Shown: piece after piece, positions 36,798 through 45,077 of the stretch
Layout of the letters: every line of letters starts with the position of its first letter
How positions within the stretch are numbered: position 1 is the first letter of the stretch
DNA from: Alteromonadaceae bacterium M269
GTDB lineage: Bacteria; Pseudomonadota; Gammaproteobacteria; Enterobacterales; Alteromonadaceae
Reading direction: 5' to 3'
Assembly (NCBI GenBank): GCA_004353515.1
Contig: SMNZ01000002.1
Location: 310,001-374,000 of the forward strand
DNA length: 64,000 bases
Notes under the pieces: generated by a model
Databases searched by the model: none
Told to the model about the DNA's origin: nothing
Seen by the model: only the letters and a program-made list of their open reading frames with translations
Made by a program: the position numbers and the translations under genes

Positions 36798-38026
36798 TGA
36801 CTATACGAGTTTCAACGAATCAATTATTTGATCGCAGCATTGCTAATATTTTAGAGAGCCAAGAACGCTTATCGGAAGTTCAACAAAACGTTGCGACTGG
36901 TCGTGCGATTCTAACACCGTCTGATGATCCGGTTGGGGCCGCTCAGGTTATTCGGCTAACAGAAGAGTTGGATCAGCTCAGGCAGTATCAACGCAACAAT
37001 AATTTGTTTACTAACGCCTTAGAGCAGGAAGAAGCTGTATTAAGGAATGTTAATGATTCTGTGAACCGTGCTCGTCAGTTAGCCATTCAAGCGGGTAACG
37101 GCGTATTACAGGAAGAAGATAGAGCGGCGATATCGATAGAGTTAGAGAATATTAGGGATGAGATTTTTGACTTGTCGAATAGTCGAAACTCTGATGGCGA
37201 GTTTATCTTTGCGGGCTCTCGCTCTCAGTCTCCTGCTTTTACCTTTAATCCAAGTGCGGTTGGTAACGAGTTTCAGTTTCAAGGCGACGACACTGTCAAC
37301 GAAATTCAGTTGTCCGATACCATTCGACTATCTGCGGGTGATTCTGGTAAAGATGTTTTTGAGAATGTGTTTGCTCGATTCAATGCATCCGTTGATGCGA
37401 CAACTGCGGCGAGTGCAACCCTTAGTGTTCAGCAGCAGGAAGCATACGACCGCTTTTTTGAAGCAAATTTCGATGCCGTGACAGCGGCAAATAATAACTT
37501 CAGAGCAACGATTAATGGTACTGGAGACCAAGTCACTATTACCAATGTCGGTACTGGCGCAACGATAGACACAATTGATTTTACGTCAGGACAACCCTTT
37601 ACGTTTAACGGGATAGAGTTCGACGTTAACGGAGCACCTGGTGATACTGTTGATTTCTCTTTGGATCCTCCTGAAAAGAGAAACTTGCCGCAAACTATTA
37701 ACGATTTTGTTCGAGTATTAAATGATCCAACTATCACAGGTGACGCATTTCAAGAAGCATTGAATGACGTTATTGTAGGTTTGGATAATGGCCGAGAAGC
37801 GGTTGCCGATGCAACATCTTCAATTGGTGGACGCCTAAATGTTGCCGACTCGATTTTATCAGCTAATAGAGATTTTGAAGTCTCTACTGCTGAGGCACGT
37901 TCCAGTATTCAGGATGTTGATCTGGCAGAAGCTATCTCAGAATTGGCTCAACAGGAAGGTGCACTTCAAGCAGCTCAAGCAACCTTTGGTCGAGTAACGC
38001 AGCTTAGCTTGTTTGACTTTATCTAG
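36797..38026 (+). CDS. flgL: Hook-filament junction protein FlgL (HAP3)
   Basis: FlgL is the second junction protein, flagellin-like in fold. 'RVSTNQLFDRSIANILESQERLSEVQQNVATGRAI' style N-terminus with 'PSDDPVGAAQVIRL' and a C-terminal 'SIQDVDLAEAISELAQQEGALQAAQATF' helix are the D0/D1 parts. It has 409 residues. It ends the flgF-flgL unit. The next gene is on the opposite strand 24 bases away. Confidence 0.95.
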   Translation: MTIRVSTNQLFDRSIANILESQERLSEVQQNVATGRAILTPSDDPVGAAQVIRLTEELDQLRQYQRNNNLFTNALEQEEAVLRNVNDSVNRARQLAIQAGNGVLQEEDRAAISIELENIRDEIFDLSNSRNSDGEFIFAGSRSQSPAFTFNPSAVGNEFQFQGDDTVNEIQLSDTIRLSAGDSGKDVFENVFARFNASVDATTAASATLSVQQQEAYDRFFEANFDAVTAANNNFRATINGTGDQVTITNVGTGATIDTIDFTSGQPFTFNGIEFDVNGAPGDTVDFSLDPPEKRNLPQTINDFVRVLNDPTITGDAFQEALNDVIVGLDNGREAVADATSSIGGRLNVADSILSANRDFEVSTAEARSSIQDVDLAEAISELAQQEGALQAAQATFGRVTQLSLFDFI

Positions 38027-38049
38027 AATAGCACGCAATAGGTAATAAC

Positions 38050-39000
38050 CTAGGTGCGTTCTAGCCCGTTACTTAAGTCGACTTCCGCCAAGTAGATCGA
38101 TGATTTTCTGTCAATATGGCTAGAGTAATAGCTTACATACAATTTATCACCGTTTAAAACTAACCCTGGATAACTACTATCCCCCTCTGATGGGAGTGTC
38201 ATCATTGGTGTTAGGCTTGGTTGTTTCAGGTCCAACTTAAACAACGCCATTTTAGGCCCTGATTGCAGCCATAGTCTTCCAGCAGCAATAGCTGTTCCCT
38301 CATCAAATTTAATCATGGCAGGTCCGCCAATATAATGACCTAGATCTGACCATTGCCATTGTGTGTAAGGCGCTTTTGCGTAGCCTAATTGGGCACTGTA
38401 ACTATCCGCGTCTCTGCGCACTAAGGCGTAAGCATCGCCGTTCTCTGAGAAGATAATATCGCTCTCGTTAGGGTAACCTAAATTATGTGTTTCCTTAGAG
38501 AGAACCTTGGGCTTGATACACTCTATTTGGCGGAGAGGGTTACCTTTGTAGAGGTTTAACCTCTCTAGCCTCTTGTTGTAAGTGAATCCAAGTGCGAAAT
38601 CTTTATGAAAGCTTAACCGCCACAGCCACTCATTCTGAATCGGAAGTACAGTAGGGGAAGACCAGCTATATCCATCGGTAGAGAACCAGCAGTAAGGTTG
38701 AGTTTTTAATGTTTGATTGCTGTCGCTATTAAAGCGAGCATAAGCTAGAAGTAACAACTTTCCGTCAGGGGAGATTGATAGTTTAGGATCGCGTAAATCG
38801 GCACCCGAAATATGAACCCTCTCATTGCTTAGTATGTGCCCCTCTTCATTCAGTTTCAAAACTCTAACGTCTCCATCGCCACTGATATGATTTTCTGCTT
38901 CGCGGAAGCAGCAAAATAAATGCTGCTTAAATTCGCGTAAGTCAGTAAAGGCATTGTGATTAGCCCGAGTCCAGATTTGTTTTACTGATAAAAGTTTCAA
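38050..39000 (-). CDS. Sialidase-like beta-propeller protein (no signal peptide)
   Basis: This 316-residue protein has the look of the sialidase/BNR-type beta-propeller family: 'WTRANHNAFTDLREF', 'FCCFREAENH', 'ADLRDPKLSISPDGKLLLLAYARF' and 'GYSWSSPTVLPI' resemble the Arg-containing and Asp-box regions of predicted exo-sialidases in environmental bacteria. No signal peptide or membrane segment is visible, so it looks cytoplasmic. It is a lone reverse gene between flgL and the flagellin region of a chromosome that makes pseudaminic acid, a sialic-acid-like sugar. Catalytic activity is not shown by what I can see. Confidence 0.6.
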   Translation of the reverse strand: MKLLSVKQIWTRANHNAFTDLREFKQHLFCCFREAENHISGDGDVRVLKLNEEGHILSNERVHISGADLRDPKLSISPDGKLLLLAYARFNSDSNQTLKTQPYCWFSTDGYSWSSPTVLPIQNEWLWRLSFHKDFALGFTYNKRLERLNLYKGNPLRQIECIKPKVLSKETHNLGYPNESDIIFSENGDAYALVRRDADSYSAQLGYAKAPYTQWQWSDLGHYIGGPAMIKFDEGTAIAAGRLWLQSGPKMALFKLDLKQPSLTPMMTLPSEGDSSYPGLVLNGDKLYVSYYSSHIDRKSSIYLAEVDLSNGLERT

Positions 39001-39199
39001 AGGTCTTCCTAAAAATACATGCTAATTCATTATTATATGTCAACTCTTTTAAGGCTATAAGCAGATGAAAATAATGCAAAGAAGGTATTTAACTTAAACG
39101 GCTAATAACGGAATTGTATGTTAAAACTCAGCATGTTAGCGTTTATAATAATGCGAAAATAACCGCCGAGGCATTGATTTGAAACTTGCGAAACGTCCG

Positions 39200-40228
39200 A
39201 TGATGAAAAAACTAATAACAATAGTCATGAGCGGAAGTCTGTTATGTCTAACTGCATGCTCGCAAACGCCAGATTCTGATGAACTAAAACGTGATGTTTC
39301 GGTAAACGCTACGACATCTTTGTCTATTGCATTGGCCTACTTGCAGTTAGGTAATGTTAAAAAAGCAGAGCCAAATTTAAAACGTGCGCTGGAAGAACAG
39401 CCTAATTCGGGGGCTGTTTATTTAGGTTATGCGTTGTACTACCAACAGTTAGGTGAATATGAAAAAGCTGAGGCATCTTTTGTTCAAGCAAAGCGATATT
39501 CACCATCGAATGGTGCGCCTCAGGACTTTGCAACGTATCTCTGTCGGAAGGGTGAGTATGAATCAGCGGTGAGCCATTATACTTCCACCGTATCTGTTGC
39601 TGGTGACGGAATTAAGAAGAGTTTATTGATATCTCTTGGCGAGTGTTACTATATTCAGGAGAAATGGGCTGAAGCAGCTAGTGCATTTGAAGAAAGTTTG
39701 AGTGTTCCAATACCCGACAATGATAAAGCACTGTTGCGGTTAGCTGATATTGCTCTGCGCGACAATAATGCTAAGAAAGCACTAACTTACCTCGAACAGT
39801 TTAATCAGAGCAAAACACAAGTAACCGCTGATAGCTTGAGTTTAGAAGCAAAGATTTATCAACGTTTAGGTTTGGAAAGCAAGCTTTCACACACAGTGGA
39901 TATGTTACAGACGTTGTTCCCTAACCACGAGTCCACAGCTTTATATCAGACCGCACAAAAAACTGATATTGAGGAAGTGCCTGAAAAACAAGAAGTCATT
40001 ATCGCTAAGCAAAAGCCTGTCGAAGACGTGCCTTCAGAGCCTGAGTCACTTAACGACAATCAACCAACAGAGCAGCAGCCGAAGTTTCATATAATTAAGA
40101 AAGGAGAAACTTTATATCGCATCACTCGGATGTATGCTGTGACTCTGGAACAACTCGCTGAATGGAACCCTACATTAAAAGCGGACGACATTAGCATTGG
40201 AACTAAAATCTTGATATCGGCACCTTAG
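39200..40228 (+). CDS. PilF-like TPR lipoprotein with C-terminal LysM domain
   Basis: A lipoprotein signal (ITIVMSGSLLCLTAC; lipobox LTAC) is followed by TPR repeats (about 35-220: 'SIALAYLQLGNVKKAEPNLKRAL', 'AVYLGYALYYQQLGEYEKAEASF', 'ATYLCRKGEYESAVSHY') in the PilF/PilW style; that protein assists secretin assembly in type IV pili. A charged linker leads to a C-terminal LysM peptidoglycan-binding domain ('IIKKGETLYRITRMYAVTLEQLAEWNP'). Ordinary PilF lacks LysM and lies near rodZ-ispG, so this is an unusual fusion and place. The start is uncertain: ATG 39200 or 39203, or an upstream TTG at 39179. Confidence 0.72.
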   Translation: MMKKLITIVMSGSLLCLTACSQTPDSDELKRDVSVNATTSLSIALAYLQLGNVKKAEPNLKRALEEQPNSGAVYLGYALYYQQLGEYEKAEASFVQAKRYSPSNGAPQDFATYLCRKGEYESAVSHYTSTVSVAGDGIKKSLLISLGECYYIQEKWAEAASAFEESLSVPIPDNDKALLRLADIALRDNNAKKALTYLEQFNQSKTQVTADSLSLEAKIYQRLGLESKLSHTVDMLQTLFPNHESTALYQTAQKTDIEEVPEKQEVIIAKQKPVEDVPSEPESLNDNQPTEQQPKFHIIKKGETLYRITRMYAVTLEQLAEWNPTLKADDISIGTKILISAP

Positions 40229-40231
40229 ACT

Positions 40232-40498
40232 TATAGCTAAATCCATATCATTTGCGATACTCAGCTGGAATGAAAAGCCGGTTAGCCGAGGCGAATAGAC
40301 GCAGGCATAGTCACTCTACGTCAAGTCTGTTCAACAAAGGTTAAATGGCTTTTAAACCAGCCCTTTGGGGCGCTTCATAGGTTATCCACTTCTTTGTTAT
40401 ACCTGCTTGAAAGGTGGCAGACATTCCGGCGCAGGTAAGCCTCGAATTGAATGACCTATGAGGCTCTGAATATCGCAAATGATATGGATTTAGCTATA
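40232..40498. mobile_element. MITE-like element with perfect 28-bp terminal inverted repeats
   Basis: The left end 40232-40259 and right end 40471-40498 are exact reverse complements over 28 bases (beginning TATAGCTAAATCC), with the match continuing imperfectly inward. The 267-bp element has no open frame. The outermost TA on both sides fits a TA target duplication, as for IS630/mariner-type MITEs. Inside, CATAGGT/ACCTATG form a further pairing. It lies 4 bases after the TPR/LysM gene and could fold as a long hairpin in RNA. Confidence 0.75.
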
Positions 40499-40660
40499 CA
40501 TTGAGTTAGGTTAGGGATCTCTTGTTATTGAAGTGATCAAAAATCCCATCTATATGATCTGAAACATAGTAGTTTTGGTCAGCAGTTCCAATTTTTTATC
40601 AAAAAAACTCTAATGGTGGCAATCGCTTGCCACTAATTTAAAAAAACGGCAAATATTTCC

Positions 40661-40687
40661 TACAGAAATTTGAGGCTCCGTCGATAA
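40661..40687 (+). promoter_or_regulatory. Sigma-28 promoter of flagellin gene 1
   Basis: TACA, 15 bases, then GTCGATAA: three of four and seven of eight matches to TAAA-N15-GCCGATAA with exact spacing. It predicts a 5' leader of about 120 bases. Confidence 0.7.
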
Positions 40688-40758
40688 AGTTACTGAGAGA
40701 GCCAGTTACAGTAACTTTAGATGTATTAAGTCACTGTATCTTAAAGTTTATTTAACTT

Positions 40759-40791
40759 TTGATCGTAAGATCAAGTGCCAGCCACGGCTGG
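40759..40791 (+). promoter_or_regulatory. Two hairpins in the flagellin-1 5' leader
   Basis: TTGATC-GTAA-GATCAA (40759-40774) and CCAGCC-AC-GGCTGG (40778-40791) lie one after the other just upstream of the ribosome site AGGAG at 40803-40807. They could stabilise the message or control translation. The following GGACTGAGAGTGTAG also occurs in the RNA candidate at 44187. Confidence 0.5.
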
Positions 40792-40814
40792 ACTGAGAGT
40801 GTAGGAGAGACCTA

Positions 40815-41639
40815 ATGTCTTTGTTCGTTAATACTAACGTATCGTCTATCAATGCGCAGCGCCAACTGTTTAATTCCAGTGCTGAGCTTAATACTTCTTT
40901 TGAACGTTTGTCTTCAGGCTTCCGTATCAACCGTGCAGCGGATGATGCAGCAGGCTTACAAATTTCTGATCGTTTGACATCTCAAGTCGAAGGCTTGAAC
41001 CAAGCTGTTAGAAATGCAAACGATGCAATTTCATTAACACAAACTGCTGAAGGTGCATTAAGTGAAGTCACTAACTCACTTCAGCGTATCCGAGTTTTGG
41101 CTATCCAATCACAGAACGGTATCAACTCTTCTGCTGATAGAACTGCTCTTCAGCAAGAAGTTACACAGCTACTAACTGAGATATCTCGAGTTGCGGTAAC
41201 AACTGAGTTTGGTCGAGGTGTTTCGCTACTTGATGGTAACTTCTCCGCAAACTTCTTAGTAGGTGCAAACTCAAATCAGAATATCTCTGTCGCATTAACT
41301 GATAACAATTTCAGTGCGACTGGATTAGGAATTAATGCTGTATCTGTTGCAACCGTAGCTGGAGCGTCAGGTGCCATTTCTCAAATTGATGGTGCGATAT
41401 CAACTATCGGGGCTGTACGAGCAGAACTTGGTGCTTTACAAAACCGTTTCCAATCAACGATTCGTAACTTGAGTAATATCTCTGAGAATATTGCTGGAGC
41501 ACGTTCTCGAATTCGTGATACTGATTTTGCTGTTGAAACTGCAGAGTTAACACGTAACCAGATTGTACAACAGGCGAGTTTATCGGTTCTTGGTCAGGCT
41601 AACCAGGCACCACAAGCTGCGTTATCTCTTTTAGGATAA
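40815..41639 (+). CDS. Flagellin 1 (type A)
   Basis: This is a filament subunit with intact D0/D1 ends: [18 protein letters not shown] and '[24 protein letters not shown]' at the N-terminus, '[36 protein letters not shown]' style end with the terminal LSLLG. At 274 residues it has only a short central domain. The central segment '[21 protein letters not shown]' is nearly the same as in flagellin 4, so these two form one subtype. It is preceded by a sigma-28 promoter and a structured leader. Confidence 0.97.
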   Translation: MSLFVNTNVSSINAQRQLFNSSAELNTSFERLSSGFRINRAADDAAGLQISDRLTSQVEGLNQAVRNANDAISLTQTAEGALSEVTNSLQRIRVLAIQSQNGINSSADRTALQQEVTQLLTEISRVAVTTEFGRGVSLLDGNFSANFLVGANSNQNISVALTDNNFSATGLGINAVSVATVAGASGAISQIDGAISTIGAVRAELGALQNRFQSTIRNLSNISENIAGARSRIRDTDFAVETAELTRNQIVQQASLSVLGQANQAPQAALSLLG

Positions 41640-41751
41640 TTAGCACTTAACTTTTAAACCTGATCTGTTTGGATCATGACGCCAGGAGGTGGGTTAAAGG
41701 TCAAGTGAGCCAAGCAGTTCAGCGTTTGCTACGCTCTCTGTTTTGCATAAT

Positions 41752-41785
41752 AAAAGACCAAGTTAAGCTTGGTCTTTTATTTTTT
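41752..41785 (+). terminator. Terminator after flagellin 1
   Basis: An 11-bp stem (AAAAGACCAAG/CTTGGTCTTTT, 41752-41778) with loop TTAAG is followed by ATTTTTT. It sits about 110 bases after the stop, leaving a long 3' untranslated stretch that contains GACGCCAGGAGGT, a string also found after flagellin 2 (43092-43104). Confidence 0.85.
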
Positions 41786-41921
41786 AACTTGTTGATTAAA
41801 AAGGATAAAAAAAATAACTGCATTTTTTTCTAAAGTAAATTACTAACTTGAACGATACAAATCACATAGGCACTGAGTAAAAACAAAAATAAGCCAGGCC
41901 ACATGATGAGACATTGCAATC

Positions 41922-41948
41922 TAAAAATAATAATAGCAATGCTGATCA
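41922..41948 (+). promoter_or_regulatory. Sigma-28 promoter of flagellin gene 2
   Basis: TAAA, 15 bases, then GCTGATCA (six of eight to GCCGATAA), 64 bases upstream of the ATG. The rest of the 373-base gap holds the flagellin-1 3' region and terminator. Confidence 0.55.
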
Positions 41949-42012
41949 CCAACACGATCATCTAAAAATAAAAACAGATCGGTTGGAAAAAATATCAAGT
42001 TAGGAGAAAAAA

Positions 42013-42843
42013 ATGAGTTTGTTCGTCAACACTAACGTGTCGTCGTTGAATGCGTCACGTAATTTATTTAATTCCAGTGCTGCACTGGATGTTTCATTCC
42101 AACGCTTGTCGTCTGGCTTCCGTATTAACAGTGCAAGAGATGATGCAGCTGGTCTGCAAATTTCTGACCGATTAACGTCTCAAATTCAGGGGCTTAACCA
42201 AGCTGTACGAAATGCAAATGACGGTATATCTGTTGCTCAAACTGCAGAAGGTGCGTTACAAGAGGTAACTAACGCGTTACAACGTATTCGTGTTCTTGCA
42301 GTTCAATCTCAAAACGGTATTAACTCGTCTGCTGACCGTGCGGCCTTGCAGTTAGAAGTTAGCGCCCTGCAAACTGAGATCAATCGTATATCTCAAACAA
42401 CACAGTTCGCTGGTGTTAACCTATTAGATGGTACTTACTCTGCGGTATTCCTAGTAGGCGCTAATGCAGGCCAGACTATCAGCATTAATGTCTCAAGGCC
42501 TGGTGGTTTTGGTACCGACGGTTTATTTAATAATAGTTTATTGTCTGTCGCCAGCGAAGGGCTTGCCTCGGCTGCTCTCACAGCAATTGATACAGCTATA
42601 TCTATTGTTGGTGGTACTCGAGCAGAGCTTGGTGCTGTTCAAAACCGATTCCAATCAACTATTCGGAACCTTAGTAATATTGCTGAGAACGTAGCAGGCG
42701 CTCGTTCGCGAATTCGTGACACGGATTTTGCGGTAGAAACTGCAGAGCTAACACGTAACCAGATTATACAACAGGCAGGTACAACGATCTTAGGTCAGGC
42801 TAACCAACGACCTCAAGCGGCGCTGTCATTGTTAGGTGGTTAA
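42013..42843 (+). CDS. Flagellin 2 (type B)
   Basis: A 276-residue flagellin with conserved ends ([18 protein letters not shown]; '[24 protein letters not shown]') and the short centre '[22 protein letters not shown]' then 'DGLFNNS'. The centre is shared with flagellin 3 but not with 1 and 4, defining a second subtype. AGGAG lies upstream of ATG 42013. Genes 2 and 3 are adjacent, suggesting a local duplication. Confidence 0.97.
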   Translation: MSLFVNTNVSSLNASRNLFNSSAALDVSFQRLSSGFRINSARDDAAGLQISDRLTSQIQGLNQAVRNANDGISVAQTAEGALQEVTNALQRIRVLAVQSQNGINSSADRAALQLEVSALQTEINRISQTTQFAGVNLLDGTYSAVFLVGANAGQTISINVSRPGGFGTDGLFNNSLLSVASEGLASAALTAIDTAISIVGGTRAELGAVQNRFQSTIRNLSNIAENVAGARSRIRDTDFAVETAELTRNQIIQQAGTTILGQANQRPQAALSLLGG

Positions 42844-42880
42844 TGATGAAAGCACTATCGATTCTATGCAATTGTAATAT

Positions 42881-42984
42881 GGGGACAAGCTGCAAAGACA
42901 AAAGATAGAGTTAGCCTGAAGGCTAAAAAGAAAAAGGCCGGTATGCAAATTTGTGGGGACAAGCTGCAACCGACCAAAGATAGA
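42881..42984. repeat. Two direct repeats of ~30 bp after flagellin 2
   Basis: GGGGACAAGCTGCAA begins a near-identical 30-base block at 42881 and again at 42955 (second half GACAAAAGATAGAG versus GACCAAAGATAGAT). Between them is a short hairpin TTAGCC/GGCTAA. No function is evident. The rest of the 478-base gap to flagellin 3 shows only the GACGCCAGGAGGT string (43092-43104) and a weak GAGC/GCTC stem followed by T's near 43150. Confidence 0.6.
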
Positions 42985-43321
42985 TAGATTTTTACAAAAC
43001 AAATTGAGAACAAGACAAAGTGTCGAATGGTTGATTGCTTTTTTATCCGCCAAGTGCTTTCGCCTTTTTTGGATCAGTCGAATCACAGAGTGACGCCAGG
43101 AGGTATTGAGGTATTGAGGTTAGGCCATCAACCCTGATCATCGACTAAGAGCTATCGCTCACTCTTTTTTGTTTTGCGCAACTATTTGTTAAGCAAAATC
43201 GCTTGTCATAAAAATGACAGGCACATAGTAAAAGCACATTGTGTGCCAACTATATGAAAATAGAATAACTTTATTGTCACGAGAATCAATGTGATAGCAA
43301 AGTGTAATTAGGATTAGAACT

Positions 43322-44149
43322 ATGGCTTTATTTGTTAATACTAATGTATCTTCATTGAATGCCTCTCGACAGCTGTTTAATTCGAGTGCTGCACTGGATG
43401 TTTCCTTTGAGCGCTTATCTTCAGGTTTTCGAATTAATAAAGCTGCTGATGATGCAGCAGGGTTACAAATATCAGATCGATTGACATCTCAAATTGAGGG
43501 GTTAGATCAAGCCGTCAGAAATGCGAATGACGGTATATCATTGGCCCAAACAGCAGAAGGGGCGCTGGAAGAGACAACCGCAGCGTTGCAACGTATCCGG
43601 GTTTTAGCGATTCAATCGCAAAACGGCATTAACTCTTCGGCAGACAGGGTTGCGCTGAATTTGGAAGTCAGTGCATTGCAAGCGGAAATTAATCGAATTG
43701 CTGATACGACCCAATTCGGTGGGTTAAACCTTCTCGATGGAATATTCTCCGCTCAGTTTCTGGTTGGTGCCAATGCTGGACAAACCATTAGTATCAACTT
43801 ATCTCGGCCTGGCGGCTTTGGTACCAATGGACTATTTAATAATAGTACTGTTTCGGTCATTACTGTGGGGCAAGCTTCTGCCGCCATTGCCTCTGTCGAC
43901 TCGGCAATATCTGCCATAGGCAATCAAAGGGCAGAGATAGGTGCGACCCAAAATCGCTTCCAATCGACGATTAGAAATTTAAGTAATATTTCGGAAAACG
44001 TGGCCAGTGCGCGTTCAAGAATTCGGGATACTGATTTCTCGGTAGAGACTGCTGAGTTAACGCGAAATCAGATTATCCAGCAAGCCAGTACATCGGTATT
44101 GTCGCTCGCGAACCAAAGGCCTCAAGCCGCATTAAGTTTGCTGGGGTAA
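43322..44149 (+). CDS. Flagellin 3 (type B)
   Basis: A 275-residue flagellin close to flagellin 2, with the same centre '[22 protein letters not shown]' and 'NGLFNNS'. Ends are intact ([18 protein letters not shown]; '[24 protein letters not shown]'). It starts MALF rather than MSLF. I find no convincing sigma-28 site upstream, unlike the other three, so it may be transcribed by another sigma factor or weakly. Its stop is 37 bases before the first of two duplicated RNA candidates. Confidence 0.96.
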   Translation: MALFVNTNVSSLNASRQLFNSSAALDVSFERLSSGFRINKAADDAAGLQISDRLTSQIEGLDQAVRNANDGISLAQTAEGALEETTAALQRIRVLAIQSQNGINSSADRVALNLEVSALQAEINRIADTTQFGGLNLLDGIFSAQFLVGANAGQTISINLSRPGGFGTNGLFNNSTVSVITVGQASAAIASVDSAISAIGNQRAEIGATQNRFQSTIRNLSNISENVASARSRIRDTDFSVETAELTRNQIIQQASTSVLSLANQRPQAALSLLG

Positions 44150-44186
44150 TATTTTAAAGTGGGTAGAAACTGAGAGGCTACCTGAG

Positions 44187-44338
44187 GAAAACGCCGACTA
44201 ACAGGACTGAGAGTGTAGAAGTTATGGTTGAGAGGCCAGTATTCATTCTTCAACCCTGCCAGTCGGACAGAAACCGTATTTGCTCGTACTCCTAACTTGA
44301 GCAAGTTGGCCGGGGCGCCTTTTTGCCCCGGCTTTTTT
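44187..44338 (+). ncRNA. Structured RNA candidate, copy A, with terminator
   Basis: This 152-base non-coding unit is repeated at 44435-44583 at an offset of 248 bases. The first 123 bases align without gaps and differ at only six positions, all transitions. Internal pairings include CCGAC/GTCGG, GGTTGA/TCAACC and AACTT-GAGC-AAGTT, then a terminator GCCGGGGC/GCCCCGGC with six T's. As it follows flagellin 3 by 37 bases, it may be that gene's 3' end or a separate small RNA. A 23-codon frame inside (44224-44295) is probably not coding. Confidence 0.6.
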
Positions 44339-44434
44339 AACCAACAAGTGATTTGTTGAGTTAAAGGCAACATCAAGTTTAGTGTACACATTTGTTATTA
44401 TTGTTGTAGTCACTGTGTGCCTTCAATGCATATT

Positions 44435-44583
44435 GAAAACGCCGACTAACAGAACTGAGAGTGCAGAAGTTATGGTTGAGAGGCCAGTATTCATTCTTCA
44501 ACTCTGCCAGCCGGACAGAAACTGTATTTGCTCGTACTCCTAACTTGAGCAAGTTGACCGGGGCTTTATGCCTCGGTTTTTTT
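44435..44583 (+). ncRNA. Structured RNA candidate, copy B, with terminator
   Basis: Duplicate of the unit at 44187. Changes in the GGTTGA/TCAAC(T) stem keep pairing through G-U, and the terminator loop differs (CCGGGGC-TTTAT-GCCTCGG) while the stem is kept, which suggests selection on RNA structure. The AACTT-GAGC-AAGTT hairpin is unchanged. It stands free of any coding gene, 285 bases after flagellin 3, so it would need its own promoter in 44339-44434 or readthrough. Confidence 0.6.
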
Positions 44584-44612
44584 ATTCTCATCAATAAAGA
44601 GCTCGCTCAAGC

Positions 44613-44641
44613 TTGACAGACTTTTGACACTTTCATATATC
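44613..44641 (+). promoter_or_regulatory. Sigma-70-like promoter without an obvious gene
   Basis: TTGACA (44613-44618), 17 bases, then TATATC (44636-44641). It points into about 430 bases of non-coding DNA before flagellin 4 and may give a long leader or an unannotated RNA. Confidence 0.4.
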
Positions 44642-44886
44642 AAGTCTTATCGCAGAAATATAAAGCATGACTTGTGCCATAATTTACGTGTAGAAATAAA
44701 ATTCTAACCAAGAATCTCTCCATTAATATCTTCATTTTCATTTCCTAGATGCGTGAGCTTCTAGCGTTTAGTCAAAAAACCTTTATTCATAGGCCTAGAA
44801 TTTACGCCTGGTAAGTGCACTTTTGGCTCTTAAAGTCTTTATATATCAGTCGCTTAAAAATAATTTAATTTTTTTTCAAAAAAAAC

Positions 44887-44913
44887 TAAAGATGCTTTAG
44901 TTGCAGCCGATAC
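44887..44913 (+). promoter_or_regulatory. Sigma-28 promoter of flagellin gene 4
   Basis: TAAA, 15 bases, then GCCGATAC, seven of eight matches in the -10 element with exact spacing. The predicted leader is about 160 bases and contains a CAGCAC/GTGCTG hairpin near 45001-45023. Confidence 0.85.
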
Positions 44914-45077
44914 GAATAGTTGAGGGAGATCTCATCGTTTTTTTAACAAACTGCTGAGGTCTTGAAAAAAGATAGAGGTATCTTTTTTCGAATATTGAGG
45001 CAGCACTTTTAAATAGGTGCTGAATTTTAGGCGAACTAAATAGCACAGTGAGTTATATAGTTCTCAGGAGGTAAACT

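Noticed and set aside
38050-39000. Assigning the sialidase-like gene a role in removing pseudaminic acid from flagellin
   Set aside because: It lacks a signal peptide and activity cannot be judged by eye; kept only as a question in the findings.
40616-40633. GTGGCAATCGCTTGCCAC as a sigma-54 promoter for flagellin 1
   Set aside because: GG to GC spacing is 9, not 10, and the string is a palindrome; the sigma-28 site at 40661 is a better explanation.
42881-42984. CRISPR-like repeat-spacer pattern
   Set aside because: Only two imperfect units, and no cas genes anywhere in the window.
43233-43249. Minus-strand sigma-54-like string (TTGGCACACAATGTGCT) upstream of flagellin 3
   Set aside because: Spacing fits, but the -12 is GTGCT and it points away from flagellin 3 into flagellin 2 antisense with no gene to drive.
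44224-44295. A 23-codon frame conserved in both duplicated RNA units (also 44472-44543)
   Set aside because: The three changes that fall inside the frame are all amino-acid changing, no good ribosome site is present, and the pattern fits RNA pairing better than protein coding.
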